A DNA stretch of 24,728 nucleotides. It comes from Deinococcus ruber (GTDB taxonomy: Bacteria > Deinococcota > Deinococci > Deinococcales > Deinococcaceae). Under the pieces are notes generated by a model. It was given only the letters and a program-made list of their open reading frames with translations, did no database searches and was not told where the DNA came from. Where the stretch lies: positions 1 to 24,728 of the forward strand of contig NZ_BMQL01000066.1 in NCBI RefSeq assembly GCF_014648095.1. The letters run 5' to 3'. Position numbers and translations under genes: made by a program. Positions within the stretch are counted from its first letter, which is position 1; the number at the start of each line of letters is the position of its first letter. This document shows positions 15,586-22,536 of the stretch, piece after piece.

Positions 15586-16914
15586 CTACTTGCTTCCCGC
15601 CTTCCACTGAAATCCGAATCCGTAATGCTGGTCGCAGTCCTGATGGCCGGTGAAATACCGCTCTTCCTTGCTGACTTCGATGCGCCCACCCACATTTTCG
15701 AACATGGCGATGGCGCAGAACGTGCGGTGCGGATCGGGGTTGTTCAGCCGAATAAAGATCTCGTTGCCGCCCGCATCCTTGATGTTCAGGCGACCGTTCA
15801 CAGAGGTGAAGTCGCTCGTTCCCTCGTAGATGAACGCGAAGACCAGCACCTGCTGAATCATCTCGGGGCGCAGCACCAGCAGGTTCTCGCCGTCCTGAGC
15901 CTGCCCGCTGCGGTCATCCTTGTCGAGCAGGATGTACGGGGCGAAGCGCTCCGAGCCAAAGCGGTTGCCCAGTGCCTGAATCACGCCTCTGTCGCCGTCT
16001 TTCATCAGGTACATGCAGCCCAGATCGAGGTCGGCGTCGCCCCGGCTGATGGGAATGCCGAACAGGCCTTTCTTGACCGCTCCGCCTTTGTCCCAGTTCA
16101 GGTTCACATGAATCGGCTGCGGCGTGTTGTCTTTTTTCAGGCTGATCGAGGTGCGCTGGCCCTGCTTTTCGAGCGTCACTTTGGTCAGGCTGATGGGCGA
16201 GGCGCTCGGTGTGGGCGGTGCGGGTCGGTCCAGATTCGGGCGGGGCGCGTTGGTGGGCGGTGTGGGCTGGGCGCTGGAGCCGGGACGCTGGGTGTTGATC
16301 GGCCCCGGCGGTGTAGACACCGGAGGCGCGGTGGTCGGGCGGGGCGCGTTGGTGGGCGGCGATGGGGGAGGGGGCGCAGCCGTCGAGGAAGCGGGCGCAC
16401 TGACCTCGCCGCCATACGCCTTCACCAGTGCGTCCAACCCGCCTGCAAAGCCCTGTCCCACCGCTGAAAAGCGCCACACGTCCTTCAGGTACAGCTCTCC
16501 GATGATGATGGCTTTTTCCTGCCCGAAATCGGCCCCGTGAAACGGAAACCGCGCCAGTTCGCGCCCACCCGCATACAGGCTCAGATGCCCGCTGGAAATC
16601 TGCGAGAAGCTGCCGCTGTCCACGCTGGCCGTTACCATCAGGCGTTCGATGCTGCGCGGCATGGTCGCCAGATTGACGCCGAAGCGCTGCTCTCCGCCTT
16701 CCTTGCCGAGCATCTGCACCGCGCCCTCTGGCGAGCGTTTCTGGTTATAGAAGATCATGTAGCGGTCGTCCGACAGCTTGCCCGCCGGATCGAGGCCGAA
16801 CACGCTGATGTCGTATTCGTAGGCGGGGCCAGCCACCCGCACGCCCAGTTCGAGCTGTCGAGCGGGCGTCAGGTCAGACACTTTCAGGCGCTGTCCACGG
16901 ATCAGGTCGGGCAT
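15586..16914 (-). CDS. TerA-like protein with two TerD-type domains and a proline-rich linker
   Basis: This encodes a 442-aa protein. Residues 1-~168 are a divergent TerD domain nearly parallel to that of the TerD-vWA protein (both start MPDLI-x-GQ-x-LK and end in VGQGF-x-GGL), again without the GDNR...GDDE calcium motif. Residues ~171-240 are a Pro/Thr/Ala-rich linker with two PPTNAPRP copies (186-193, 219-226). Residues ~241-442 are a TerA-type domain (SLKKDNTPQPIHVNLNWDKG, LDLGCMYLMKDGDRG, LLDKDDRSGQAQDGE), likely the calcium-type site of this protein. It ends HYGFGFQWKAGSK. TerA proteins are core Ter components. GGAGG lies 6 nt before the ATG. It is second in the block, separated from terD by a strong terminator. 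Confidence 0.92.
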   Translation of the reverse strand: MPDLIRGQRLKVSDLTPARQLELGVRVAGPAYEYDISVFGLDPAGKLSDDRYMIFYNQKRSPEGAVQMLGKEGGEQRFGVNLATMPRSIERLMVTASVDSGSFSQISSGHLSLYAGGRELARFPFHGADFGQEKAIIIGELYLKDVWRFSAVGQGFAGGLDALVKAYGGEVSAPASSTAAPPPPSPPTNAPRPTTAPPVSTPPGPINTQRPGSSAQPTPPTNAPRPNLDRPAPPTPSASPISLTKVTLEKQGQRTSISLKKDNTPQPIHVNLNWDKGGAVKKGLFGIPISRGDADLDLGCMYLMKDGDRGVIQALGNRFGSERFAPYILLDKDDRSGQAQDGENLLVLRPEMIQQVLVFAFIYEGTSDFTSVNGRLNIKDAGGNEIFIRLNNPDPHRTFCAIAMFENVGGRIEVSKEERYFTGHQDCDQHYGFGFQWKAGSK

Positions 16915-16996
16915 GAAACCTCCAGGGGTGGGAAGAGAAACGAGGGCACATCTGGAATGAACGCAGTGGGCGGCTCAACGCCCTGCCCGCAGCAAC

Positions 16997-17028
16997 AAAA
17001 AAGGCGGCCAGCAGCGAAGCCAGCCGCC
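16997..17028 (-). terminator. Terminator directly after terD (first ter gene)
   Basis: On the minus strand GGCGGC (17028-17023) pairs with GCCGCC (17008-17003), extended inward by TGGC/GCTG with two wobble pairs, loop of 6 nt, then six T residues (17002-16997). It begins 17 nt past the terD stop and 83 nt before the TerA-like gene, so part of the transcripts should end after terD. Confidence 0.88.
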
Positions 17029-17044
17029 GTTCGTGTCATGCTCT

Positions 17045-17620
17045 TTACGCGTTGACGCCGTAGCTCTTGACCAGCGCCTGGAAGCCGTCGGCATAGCCCT
17101 GACCGATGGCCTTGAACTTCCATTCCGTGCCGCTGCGGTAGATTTCACCGAAGATCATGGCGGTCACGGTTCCGGCGTCTTCAGACAGGTCGAAGCGGGC
17201 GATTTCTGCGCCGCCGTCGCCGTTCAGCACCCGGATGTAGCCTTTGTCCACCATGCCGAAGTTCTGGTTGCGCTCCTTGCCCTCGTAGATCACGACGGTG
17301 GCAATGACCTTCTGCACGTCGGTCGGCACTTTCTCCAGATCGATATTGATGGTTTCGTCGTCGCCTTCACCCACGCCGCTGCGGTTGTCGCCGCCGTGCA
17401 CCACCGAGCCGTCTGCCGAACTCTTGTTGTTGAAGAACACGAAATCCTGATCGTTGCGCACACGGCCCGCATCGTTCACCAGAAAGACCATGGCGTCGAG
17501 GTCGAACTCGGTGCCGTCGGTCTTGCGGGGATCCCAGCCGAGGCCCAGCGTGATCTTCTTGAGACCCGGAGCCTCTTTGCTCAGTGAAACGTTGCCACCC
17601 TTGGTGAGCGATACGGCCAT
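17045..17620 (-). CDS. terD: TerD family protein, first gene of the ter block
   Basis: This encodes a 191-aa canonical TerD protein: [40 protein letters not shown], complete calcium segment [17 protein letters not shown] (about residues 95-112), and [20 protein letters not shown] at the end. TerD proteins bind calcium and act in the cytoplasm in tellurite and oxidative stress responses; in Deinococcus, Ter proteins are known to respond to radiation and oxidants. AAAGGAG sits 8 nt before the ATG. The 260-nt gap upstream, shared with the divergent 45-aa ORF and kinase, should contain the main ter promoter, but I found no clean hexamer pair, only CTTGAG direct repeats. A terminator follows the gene. 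Confidence 0.96.
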   Translation of the reverse strand: MAVSLTKGGNVSLSKEAPGLKKITLGLGWDPRKTDGTEFDLDAMVFLVNDAGRVRNDQDFVFFNNKSSADGSVVHGGDNRSGVGEGDDETINIDLEKVPTDVQKVIATVVIYEGKERNQNFGMVDKGYIRVLNGDGGAEIARFDLSEDAGTVTAMIFGEIYRSGTEWKFKAIGQGYADGFQALVKSYGVNA

Positions 17621-17721
17621 GTGTTTACTCCTTTTGGAAGAACTCTTGAGGTATAGATCAGCAGCGCAACACGCACCTGAAGCGGTGCGGCGGCGAAACT
17701 TGACCCTGTTCTCCAGTATGC

Positions 17722-17749
17722 CTCAAGGCTTCTGAGTGCTGCTCTCAAG
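17722..17749. repeat. CTTGAG direct repeats upstream of terD, possible operator
   Basis: On the minus strand CTTGAG occurs at 17749-17744 and 17727-17722, exactly 22 bp apart (two helical turns); a third copy in opposite orientation is at 17645-17650, 25 nt before the terD start. Such spacing suits a regulator binding one DNA face. No regulator is identified. Confidence 0.35.
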
Positions 17750-17799
17750 TGGGGTAAGGAAAGCATGAAGGTTTGGTATAGCGCGGGTACCTACGCCAT

Positions 17800-17819
17800 C
17801 TGGCTTAGCACTGGCTTAG
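17800..17819. repeat. Direct repeat CTGGCTTAG x2 (11-bp period)
   Basis: CTGGCTTAG occurs at 17800-17808 and 17811-17819, a one-helical-turn spacing, about 60 bp upstream of the 45-aa ORF. It could be an operator for the divergent intergenic region or chance. Confidence 0.3.
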
Positions 17820-17880
17820 GCCCACCCAGCGCGTGCGGCGGTCTGCTACGCTTGGTTCACACCAGTAAGGAGGTGCTGCT

Positions 17881-18018
17881 ATGAGCGATCACAACAAAGC
17901 CGATCAGTTGGCCCAGAACTCCCAGACTCTGACTGTTCAGACTCTCATCCACCGGAGCGTGAATGCTGCACCCACCCCTGAGATGTTCCGAGGTTCCCCA
18001 CTGTTTCCACGGGCATAA
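17881..18018 (+). CDS. 45-aa ORF with strong ribosome binding site, upstream of and in frame with the kinase gene
   Basis: The ATG at 17881 is preceded by AAGGAGGTG with a 4-7 nt gap, close to a perfect match to the 16S 3' end and one of the best in the window. It encodes MSDHNKADQLAQNSQTLTVQ followed by TLIHRSVNAAPTPEMFRGSP and LFPRA, then TAA (18016-18018). No known family is recognised and there is no signal or membrane segment. The kinase ORF that follows is in the same reading frame. It may be a separate small protein, an upstream regulatory ORF, or an N-terminal extension of the kinase cut off by a nonsense codon. Confidence 0.55.
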   Translation: MSDHNKADQLAQNSQTLTVQTLIHRSVNAAPTPEMFRGSPLFPRA

Positions 18019-18036
18019 GCCCCCGGCTGGCCCACG

Positions 18037-18930
18037 TTGAAGGGCCGTCCACACAGTTCTGAAGTACTGCTCGATGATCTGACTGGCGATCCCAGGCAGC
18101 GGATGGGGCAGAAGAAGCGCCGCGTTCAGGGTCGTCGCCGCGCACGCGATATGGACCTCTCGTCTGAAGACGCCCAGACCACCGATCCGGCCCTGCTGAA
18201 TCTGGAACGTCTGGGGCACGTGACCGAGGTGCTGGGCGAGCTGAAAAGCGGCAAGGAAGCCACCGTGTATCTGGCCCGTGGGCCGCGTGGTCTGATCGCC
18301 CTCAAGATCTACCGCGACCTTCAGGCCCGCAGTTTCAAGAACGACGCCATGTACCGAGCAGGCCGCTACATCGGTGATACCCGCATCGAGAAGGCCATCG
18401 CCCAGCGCAGTGCCCGGGGCCTTCAGGCACAGCAGGGCATCTGGACCGCCCACGAGTACCAGCGGCTGTGGCAGCTCTGGAGTGCCGGACTGAATGTGCC
18501 AGAACCGCTGGTCGGGCCGCATCCCTCCGCTTACACCGAGACCTCACCTGCCGTGCTGATGCGCTTTATCGGTGATGAAGACGCGGCGGCCCCCCGGCTC
18601 AGCGAAGCGGTGCTCACCCCCGACGAAGCGCGGCGAGCCTGGCAGGAAGCGCTGGACGGCATGGCGGCGTTGCTGCGGCTGGGTCTGGTCCACGGCGACT
18701 ACAGCACCTACAACCTTTTATGGTGGGAGAACCACGTCATGATGATCGACTTTCCGCAAGTCTCCGATAAACAGAACCCGAACTTTCAGACACTGCTGGA
18801 ACGTGACGCTGCCAGCCTCAGCCGCAGCTTTACCCGGCATGGCGTGAACGAGAGCGCCGAGTCCACACTGCGCGAAGTTCAGAAACGCGCCCGTCAGCCG
18901 GGGCCACATCCCCGCGTGCAGTTGCCCTGA
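18037..18930 (+). CDS. RIO1-type serine/threonine kinase
   Basis: This encodes up to 297 aa. Kinase elements of the RIO family are complete: the RIO-type nucleotide loop LKSGKEATVYLARG (near residue 70), the lysine in LIALKIYRD, catalytic loop VHGDYSTYNLL (H-x-D-x-S-x-x-N), and the metal-binding IDFPQ. There is a strongly basic segment before the domain (GQKKRRVQGRRRARD). RIO1 kinases in archaea and eukaryotes act in 40S ribosome maturation; bacterial substrates are unknown. The start is uncertain: TTG 18037 gives the listed protein but has no ribosome site; ATG 18103 would remove 22 residues. The gene is divergent from the ter block and shares its promoter region. Confidence 0.88.
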   Translation: MKGRPHSSEVLLDDLTGDPRQRMGQKKRRVQGRRRARDMDLSSEDAQTTDPALLNLERLGHVTEVLGELKSGKEATVYLARGPRGLIALKIYRDLQARSFKNDAMYRAGRYIGDTRIEKAIAQRSARGLQAQQGIWTAHEYQRLWQLWSAGLNVPEPLVGPHPSAYTETSPAVLMRFIGDEDAAAPRLSEAVLTPDEARRAWQEALDGMAALLRLGLVHGDYSTYNLLWWENHVMMIDFPQVSDKQNPNFQTLLERDAASLSRSFTRHGVNESAESTLREVQKRARQPGPHPRVQLP

Positions 18931-18943
18931 GCGGTGGTATGCA

Positions 18944-18995
18944 ATTTCAGAATTCGCCGCTCAATCGTCAAAAACGGCGGCGAGACTTCTGAAAT
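18944..18995. repeat. Intergenic hairpin after the RIO kinase gene
   Basis: ATTTCAGAA (18944-18952) pairs with TTCTGAAAT (18987-18995), and CGCCGC (18955-18960) with GCGGCG (18977-18982), with an internal loop and a 16-nt apex. It starts 13 nt after the kinase stop. There is no U-tract, so it may be an mRNA-end stabiliser, a factor-dependent stop or a repeat element rather than a classical terminator. Confidence 0.7.
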
Positions 18996-19028
18996 CGCCA
19001 ACTCTAAAGGTCGATTGGCCGTACACCC

Positions 19029-19057
19029 TTGAGCTGATCTTTATCTTCTTCTAGAAT
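19029..19057 (+). promoter_or_regulatory. Promoter of the oxidoreductase-kinase pair, leaderless
   Basis: TTGAGC (19029-19034) and TAGAAT (19052-19057) are separated by an ideal 17 nt. The -10 box ends 5 nt before the GTG at 19063, so transcription should begin at or next to the start codon, giving a leaderless mRNA. Confidence 0.75.
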
Positions 19058-19062
19058 AAGCC

Positions 19063-19644
19063 GTGTCCTTTGAAGTTCAGCGGCGAAGATTGTGGTTGGC
19101 CCTGCTCGTCCTACTCGGCGTGGCGGTGTGTAGCTTTCTTATCCTGATGGGCCTTCGTCTGCACAGCGCCGACCCCGACAAGCCCCCCTTCAGCTATCTG
19201 CATGCCACCCTTCCTTTACCGGCGACGCGTCCGGGCGAAGCCGTGGTCTTTACGCTGCATACCCCAAAGGGAGAGCGCGGCTTTACGCTGCGTCAGCTCC
19301 AGTCGCTGCCAGCGGTCAGCTATCCGGCGTTACAGCCGCAGGTCGCGCAGCAGCATACCTATCAGGGTGTTCCTCTGCGCGATCTGGCCGAGTTGACGGG
19401 TGTGTCCGGGCAGGATGTCCGCGTCATGGGCAGTGACGATTTCGGAGCCACCATCCACGCCGCCGATTACATGAAGTACCCGGTGATGGTGGCCTACAGC
19501 GCCGAAGGCCAGTTGCTCACACCTGCCCAGAAAGGGCCGCTGCTGGTGGTCTTTCCAGATGTGCAGGCTCCTCAGCGGTTTCCTGCCAAAACCTACGGCA
19601 GCCAGTGGGTGTGGTTTGCCGAGAGCTTGAGCCGCGCTCCGTGA
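19063..19644 (+). CDS. Membrane-anchored molybdopterin-oxidoreductase-fold (SUOX-like) protein
   Basis: This encodes a 193-aa protein. A single membrane segment at ~10-31 (LALLVLLGVAVCSFLILMGL) places the rest outside. Residues ~75-190 resemble the small molybdopterin-oxidoreductase domain of sulfite-oxidase-type proteins: HTYQGVPLRDLAELTGVSG, VRVMGSDDFGATIHAADYMK, GPLLVVFPDVQAP and the closing YGSQWVWFAESL. No conserved cysteine ligating molybdenum is visible in this domain (the only Cys is in the membrane segment), so it probably senses or binds instead of catalysing. The GTG start follows a consensus promoter by 5 nt. It overlaps the histidine kinase gene by 4 nt (GTGA), suggesting that the two proteins act together, perhaps as signal input and kinase. 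Confidence 0.78.
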   Translation: MSFEVQRRRLWLALLVLLGVAVCSFLILMGLRLHSADPDKPPFSYLHATLPLPATRPGEAVVFTLHTPKGERGFTLRQLQSLPAVSYPALQPQVAQQHTYQGVPLRDLAELTGVSGQDVRVMGSDDFGATIHAADYMKYPVMVAYSAEGQLLTPAQKGPLLVVFPDVQAPQRFPAKTYGSQWVWFAESLSRAP

Positions 19645-20900
19645 AGTCGTCACCGCCCTCTATCCCCGAACCTGCTGCACAAGAACGGGATTCTGTGGCG
19701 GCGGCGCTCCTCCGTTTTTTGCGGAGATGGTCTGACCCGCTGGTAGCGGTCATTCCGCTGTTGCTGACCGTTGTGCTGCTGGTCAGCGGCTTCACTCCGA
19801 TCCTGCGAACACTCAGCGATCCGAACGCTTCCTGGACGGGTTTTGCGTATCAGGCCCTGCTCGACAAAATCACCGGTTATGCCCTGGCGATCAGCAACTC
19901 TGCCACCTCGCCTGCTCAGCTGACGATCCTGCGCGAGCAGGCGCTTTCCAGTGCCAACAACTCTGCCGAATTTCCCGATCTGGCGGCTGTCGAGTCTATC
20001 GGCGAGGCGAGGTTGTCGCGGGTGAGTGTGCTGTTTCAGGCGGCGCTACTCCCGGGCCAACAGCGCCGCCTCGGTGCCGCCATCCGCGAGGCCGCGCTGC
20101 TGAACGAGCAGTCGCACGAGCGCATTCACATCATTCAGAACAAGCACGCTCAGCAACTCGAACTGTTGCGTGCCGTGCTGCTGCTGGCGGCGGCCCTGAG
20201 CGGTGTGCTGAGTACTGGAATGATCTGGCGTTCGCTGATCCTATGGCGGCGTGAAAAGCAGGCGCTGGCACTTCAGCGCGAACTGCTGTCGCTGGCCTCG
20301 CACGAACTGCGCCGCCCGTTGCAGTCGCTGCTCATTGCCACCGACCTCCTCCGCACCGCCAGGACACCGGAAGACCGACTGCACTTTCTGGGTGTGGTCG
20401 AAGACAGTGCCGCGCAACTGGCGACCCGCGCCGACCTGGAGCGGCTGGCCGATATGTACGATCACGTGCAGCTGCGTCGGCAGCCCATCGACCTGGGGGC
20501 GCTGCTCGCCAGCTTTTCGGCTCGCCGGGTCTCGTTTACGCCGCCCGCTGCCCCGCTCGTGTGGAGCGCCGACCCCGACAAGCTGCGTCAGATCATCGAA
20601 AATCTGGTCGAAAATGCTCTGCGCTACTCGCCGGGTCAGGTCATGCTGAGCATGCAGGCCACCGAGCTGCCTGAAATCTGGGTACAGGACAGCGGTCAGG
20701 GAATTCAGAGCAGCGATGTCGAGCGGCTGTTCCAGCCGGGCCAGCGCGGAGAAGGCAGCGAAGTGGCAGCGTCGGGGCGTGGCCTGGGATTGACGGTTGC
20801 CCGGAAACTGGCCCGCGCACACGGCGGCGATCTGCTGCTCGAACCTGCGCCGAGCGGCGGCACCCGCGCCGTGTTGCGCCTGGGAAGAGCAGACAACTGA
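19641..20900 (+). CDS. Sensor histidine kinase, orphan
   Basis: This encodes a 419-aa kinase. Membrane segments at ~33-52 (PLVAVIPLLLTVVLLVSGF) and ~177-200 flank a ~125-residue extracytoplasmic region. The phosphoacceptor helix has ASHELRRPLQSL with H221; the catalytic part has the N box IENLVENALRYSPG, the G1 box VQDSGQGI and the G2 box GRGLGLTVARKLA. All needed residues appear present. The GTG at 19641 overlaps the TGA of the oxidoreductase-fold gene (19641-19644); a longer in-frame start at 19605 would lie inside that gene. No response regulator is adjacent: the next gene, thrB, converges. The coupled upstream protein may supply the sensed signal. Confidence 0.9.
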   Translation: MKSSPPSIPEPAAQERDSVAAALLRFLRRWSDPLVAVIPLLLTVVLLVSGFTPILRTLSDPNASWTGFAYQALLDKITGYALAISNSATSPAQLTILREQALSSANNSAEFPDLAAVESIGEARLSRVSVLFQAALLPGQQRRLGAAIREAALLNEQSHERIHIIQNKHAQQLELLRAVLLLAAALSGVLSTGMIWRSLILWRREKQALALQRELLSLASHELRRPLQSLLIATDLLRTARTPEDRLHFLGVVEDSAAQLATRADLERLADMYDHVQLRRQPIDLGALLASFSARRVSFTPPAAPLVWSADPDKLRQIIENLVENALRYSPGQVMLSMQATELPEIWVQDSGQGIQSSDVERLFQPGQRGEGSEVAASGRGLGLTVARKLARAHGGDLLLEPAPSGGTRAVLRLGRADN

Positions 20901-20951
20901 GGTCGAAGACCAGAGGAACCGAAGTTCTGTCTGCGAGCGCACGAGAGAACG

Positions 20952-20987
20952 GCGCACTGCGAAGCGGCGGAATTCTTCGCAGTGCGC
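20952..20987. repeat. 13-bp perfect hairpin between histidine kinase and thrB
   Basis: GCGCACTGCGAAG (20952-20964) pairs perfectly with CTTCGCAGTGCGC (20975-20987), loop 10 nt. Flanking AGACCAGAGG (20908-20917 region) and CCCCTGGTCT can add an outer stem. It lies between converging genes and may end both transcripts, but neither strand has a U-tract. Confidence 0.75.
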
Positions 20988-21003
20988 CCCTGGTCTGCGT
21001 GGT

Positions 21004-21924
21004 TCAGTCCTCGCTGACCAGCACGCCCTGCAAATCTATCGGCAGATCGAGCACGCGCCCTTCCAGGCCGTTGCGCCTCATCACACCGTTCAGGAAGGCG
21101 TGGAGTCTCCCCGTGTCCTCACGGGCATCGTGAAAACACAGCACTGTCGGGCCTGCGCCGCTCAGAGCCGCGCTCAGTGCGCCGTGGTCGGCAGCGCCTT
21201 CTAGTACGTCGGTCAGGCCCGGCACCAGAGGCGCTCGCCAGATCTGATGCACGTAGTCCTGCATGGCGTGTTTCAGCAGGTCGAGTCGCCCGGTCGAAAG
21301 AGCCGCCACTGTCAGCGCGGCATGTGACAGCGCGTGTACCGTGTCGGCACGGGAGTATTCGCGGGGCAGCACGGCGCGGGCCTTGCTGGTCGAGAGTTCG
21401 AAGTCGGGAATCAGGACCGTGACGCCCAGGTGTGCCGGGGGTTCCATCCGCACAAAATGCGTGCCCACCTTGTCGAGCGTGGTCACGGCGACGCCGCCCA
21501 GCAGGGCTGCCGCCACATTGTCGGCGTGACCCTCCTCGCGGGCAGCCATATCGAGCAGTTCCTCCAGACTCAGGGCCTCGTCCAGCAGCACGTTGGCAGC
21601 CACCAAGCCCGCCACCAGTGCTGCCGCGCTCGATCCCAGCCCGCGTGCCAGCGGCACCTGAGTTTCGATCTCGACGCGTACCGGGGGCAATTCGCGTCCT
21701 ACACGCCGCGCCGTGACCTGCATCGCCCGGTAGATATAGTTGCTTTCGTCGGCGGGCGTGGCTGCCAGATCTGGCCCCAGCGGCACAATCTCGGTGCGGC
21801 TCTGGCGCGTTACCCGCAGGGTGGTAAACAGGCTCAGGCTCAGGCCCAGACTGTCGAAGCCCGGCCCCAGGTTGGCACTGCTGGCCGGAGCACGCACGGT
21901 AAAGCGCTGAGCGAGCGGCTTCAA
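21004..21924 (-). CDS. thrB: Homoserine kinase
   Basis: This encodes a 306-aa GHMP kinase that phosphorylates homoserine with ATP in threonine synthesis; the length is normal. Motifs: N-terminal [20 protein letters not shown], the ATP-binding GHMP loop [20 protein letters not shown], and the C-terminal [17 protein letters not shown]. The start is TTG at 21924: GGAAG lies 7 nt upstream and the family's [11 protein letters not shown] follows at the right distance. That TTG overlaps the TGA of a 40-aa ORF (21921-21924), so thrB translation is probably coupled to it. No thrA or thrC is next to it in this window. Confidence 0.94.
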   Translation of the reverse strand: MKPLAQRFTVRAPASSANLGPGFDSLGLSLSLFTTLRVTRQSRTEIVPLGPDLAATPADESNYIYRAMQVTARRVGRELPPVRVEIETQVPLARGLGSSAAALVAGLVAANVLLDEALSLEELLDMAAREEGHADNVAAALLGGVAVTTLDKVGTHFVRMEPPAHLGVTVLIPDFELSTSKARAVLPREYSRADTVHALSHAALTVAALSTGRLDLLKHAMQDYVHQIWRAPLVPGLTDVLEGAADHGALSAALSGAGPTVLCFHDAREDTGRLHAFLNGVMRRNGLEGRVLDLPIDLQGVLVSED

Positions 21925-22043
21925 AGCACCGCTTCCAGTCGCTCGTGCCGGTGGGACGCCGTTTGGAAGAACCAGACCACGCCCGCTTCACTCCACGCAG
22001 ACACAGGACATAAGGGGAAAGATGTTGGGGTAAGTGCAGCCAT
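21921..22043 (-). CDS. 40-aa ORF translationally coupled to thrB
   Basis: The ATG at 22043 has a perfect GGAGG 8 nt upstream. The peptide begins [17 protein letters not shown] and ends [12 protein letters not shown], with a hydrophobic GVVWFF stretch in the middle. Its stop codon overlaps the TTG of thrB (TTGA, 21921-21924), and a 17-nt-spaced promoter lies upstream, so it is the first ORF of the thrB mRNA. It has three threonines but no Thr/Ile run, so it does not look like a classical thr attenuator peptide. No family recognised; it may be a short conserved protein or a coupling leader. Confidence 0.6.
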   Translation of the reverse strand: MAALTPTSFPLCPVSAWSEAGVVWFFQTASHRHERLEAVL

Positions 22044-22122
22044 AGTAGAGTCCTCCGATGACGATCTGCACGCGGGCGCAGACCTGACGAGGCTCCAGTT
22101 TCCAGCACCCACGTCTGGCGTC

Positions 22123-22151
22123 ATGCTACAGGCGGCAACAGAAGCGCTCAA
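22123..22151 (-). promoter_or_regulatory. Promoter of the 40-aa ORF-thrB unit
   Basis: On the minus strand TTGAGC (22151-22146) and TAGCAT (22128-22123) are 17 nt apart. Transcription would start near 22116, giving a ~70-nt leader before the 40-aa ORF. TTGAGC is the same -35 sequence as at 19029. Confidence 0.6.
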
Positions 22152-22413
22152 GCCGCCGCCCAGACAAATCAGGCAGACGGGGCAAGCGGCTACACATAGC
22201 GCACCGCGCATCATCTGTATGTATGTTCGCCTGCTGTCGCCCAGAGCCGCACCAGGTCGCACACCGCCGAAGCCCAGTCTTTTGCGCTCAATATGAGCTG
22301 GCTAATCTTTTCTTCAGAGCAGAATTTGTTCGTCTGACACCGCAATCTGACGGCTTTTTTATCCATGATTATCGGGAAGCTTAGTCGACCTTAGCCACGC
22401 CTTCAAAGAGTGT
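22152..22413. other. Intergenic region between thrB and the GlsB-type gene
   Basis: No convincing gene is seen. It separates the divergent thrB and GlsB-type units. The minus-strand frame upstream of the 40-aa ORF stays open to 22262 with Cys- and Gly-rich content but lacks a ribosome site and crosses the thrB promoter, so it is not called. A TTTTTT stretch near 22355-22361 has only a 4-bp stem before it. Confidence 0.4.
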
Positions 22414-22419
22414 TATAAC
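22391..22419 (+). promoter_or_regulatory. Candidate promoter of the GlsB-type gene
   Basis: TATAAC (22414-22419) is a good -10 box; the 17-nt position upstream has only TTAGCC (22391-22396). It would give a ~110-nt leader. The promoter may use an alternative sigma factor if the gene is stress-induced. Confidence 0.4.
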
Positions 22420-22536
22420 CTACGTTTGGGCCATGTGTCCCGCCGCATGCTTCACTCACAACGAGCGAAGGCCGTTGGAAGACTGGCCCGGACACAAGAG
22501 CTGAACGGGAAGACCAACGTTACGGAGGTAGGGACT

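Noticed and set aside
21119..22108. Minus-strand open frame of 329 codons overlapping thrB in another frame
   Set aside because: Arg/Gly/Ala-rich out-of-frame reading of thrB; thrB carries all GHMP kinase motifs.
22044..22262. N-terminal extension of the 40-aa ORF to a GTG at 22262, Cys-rich and lipoprotein-like
   Set aside because: No ribosome site at the GTG, and the extension covers the thrB promoter at 22123-22151; the ATG at 22043 has a perfect ribosome site.
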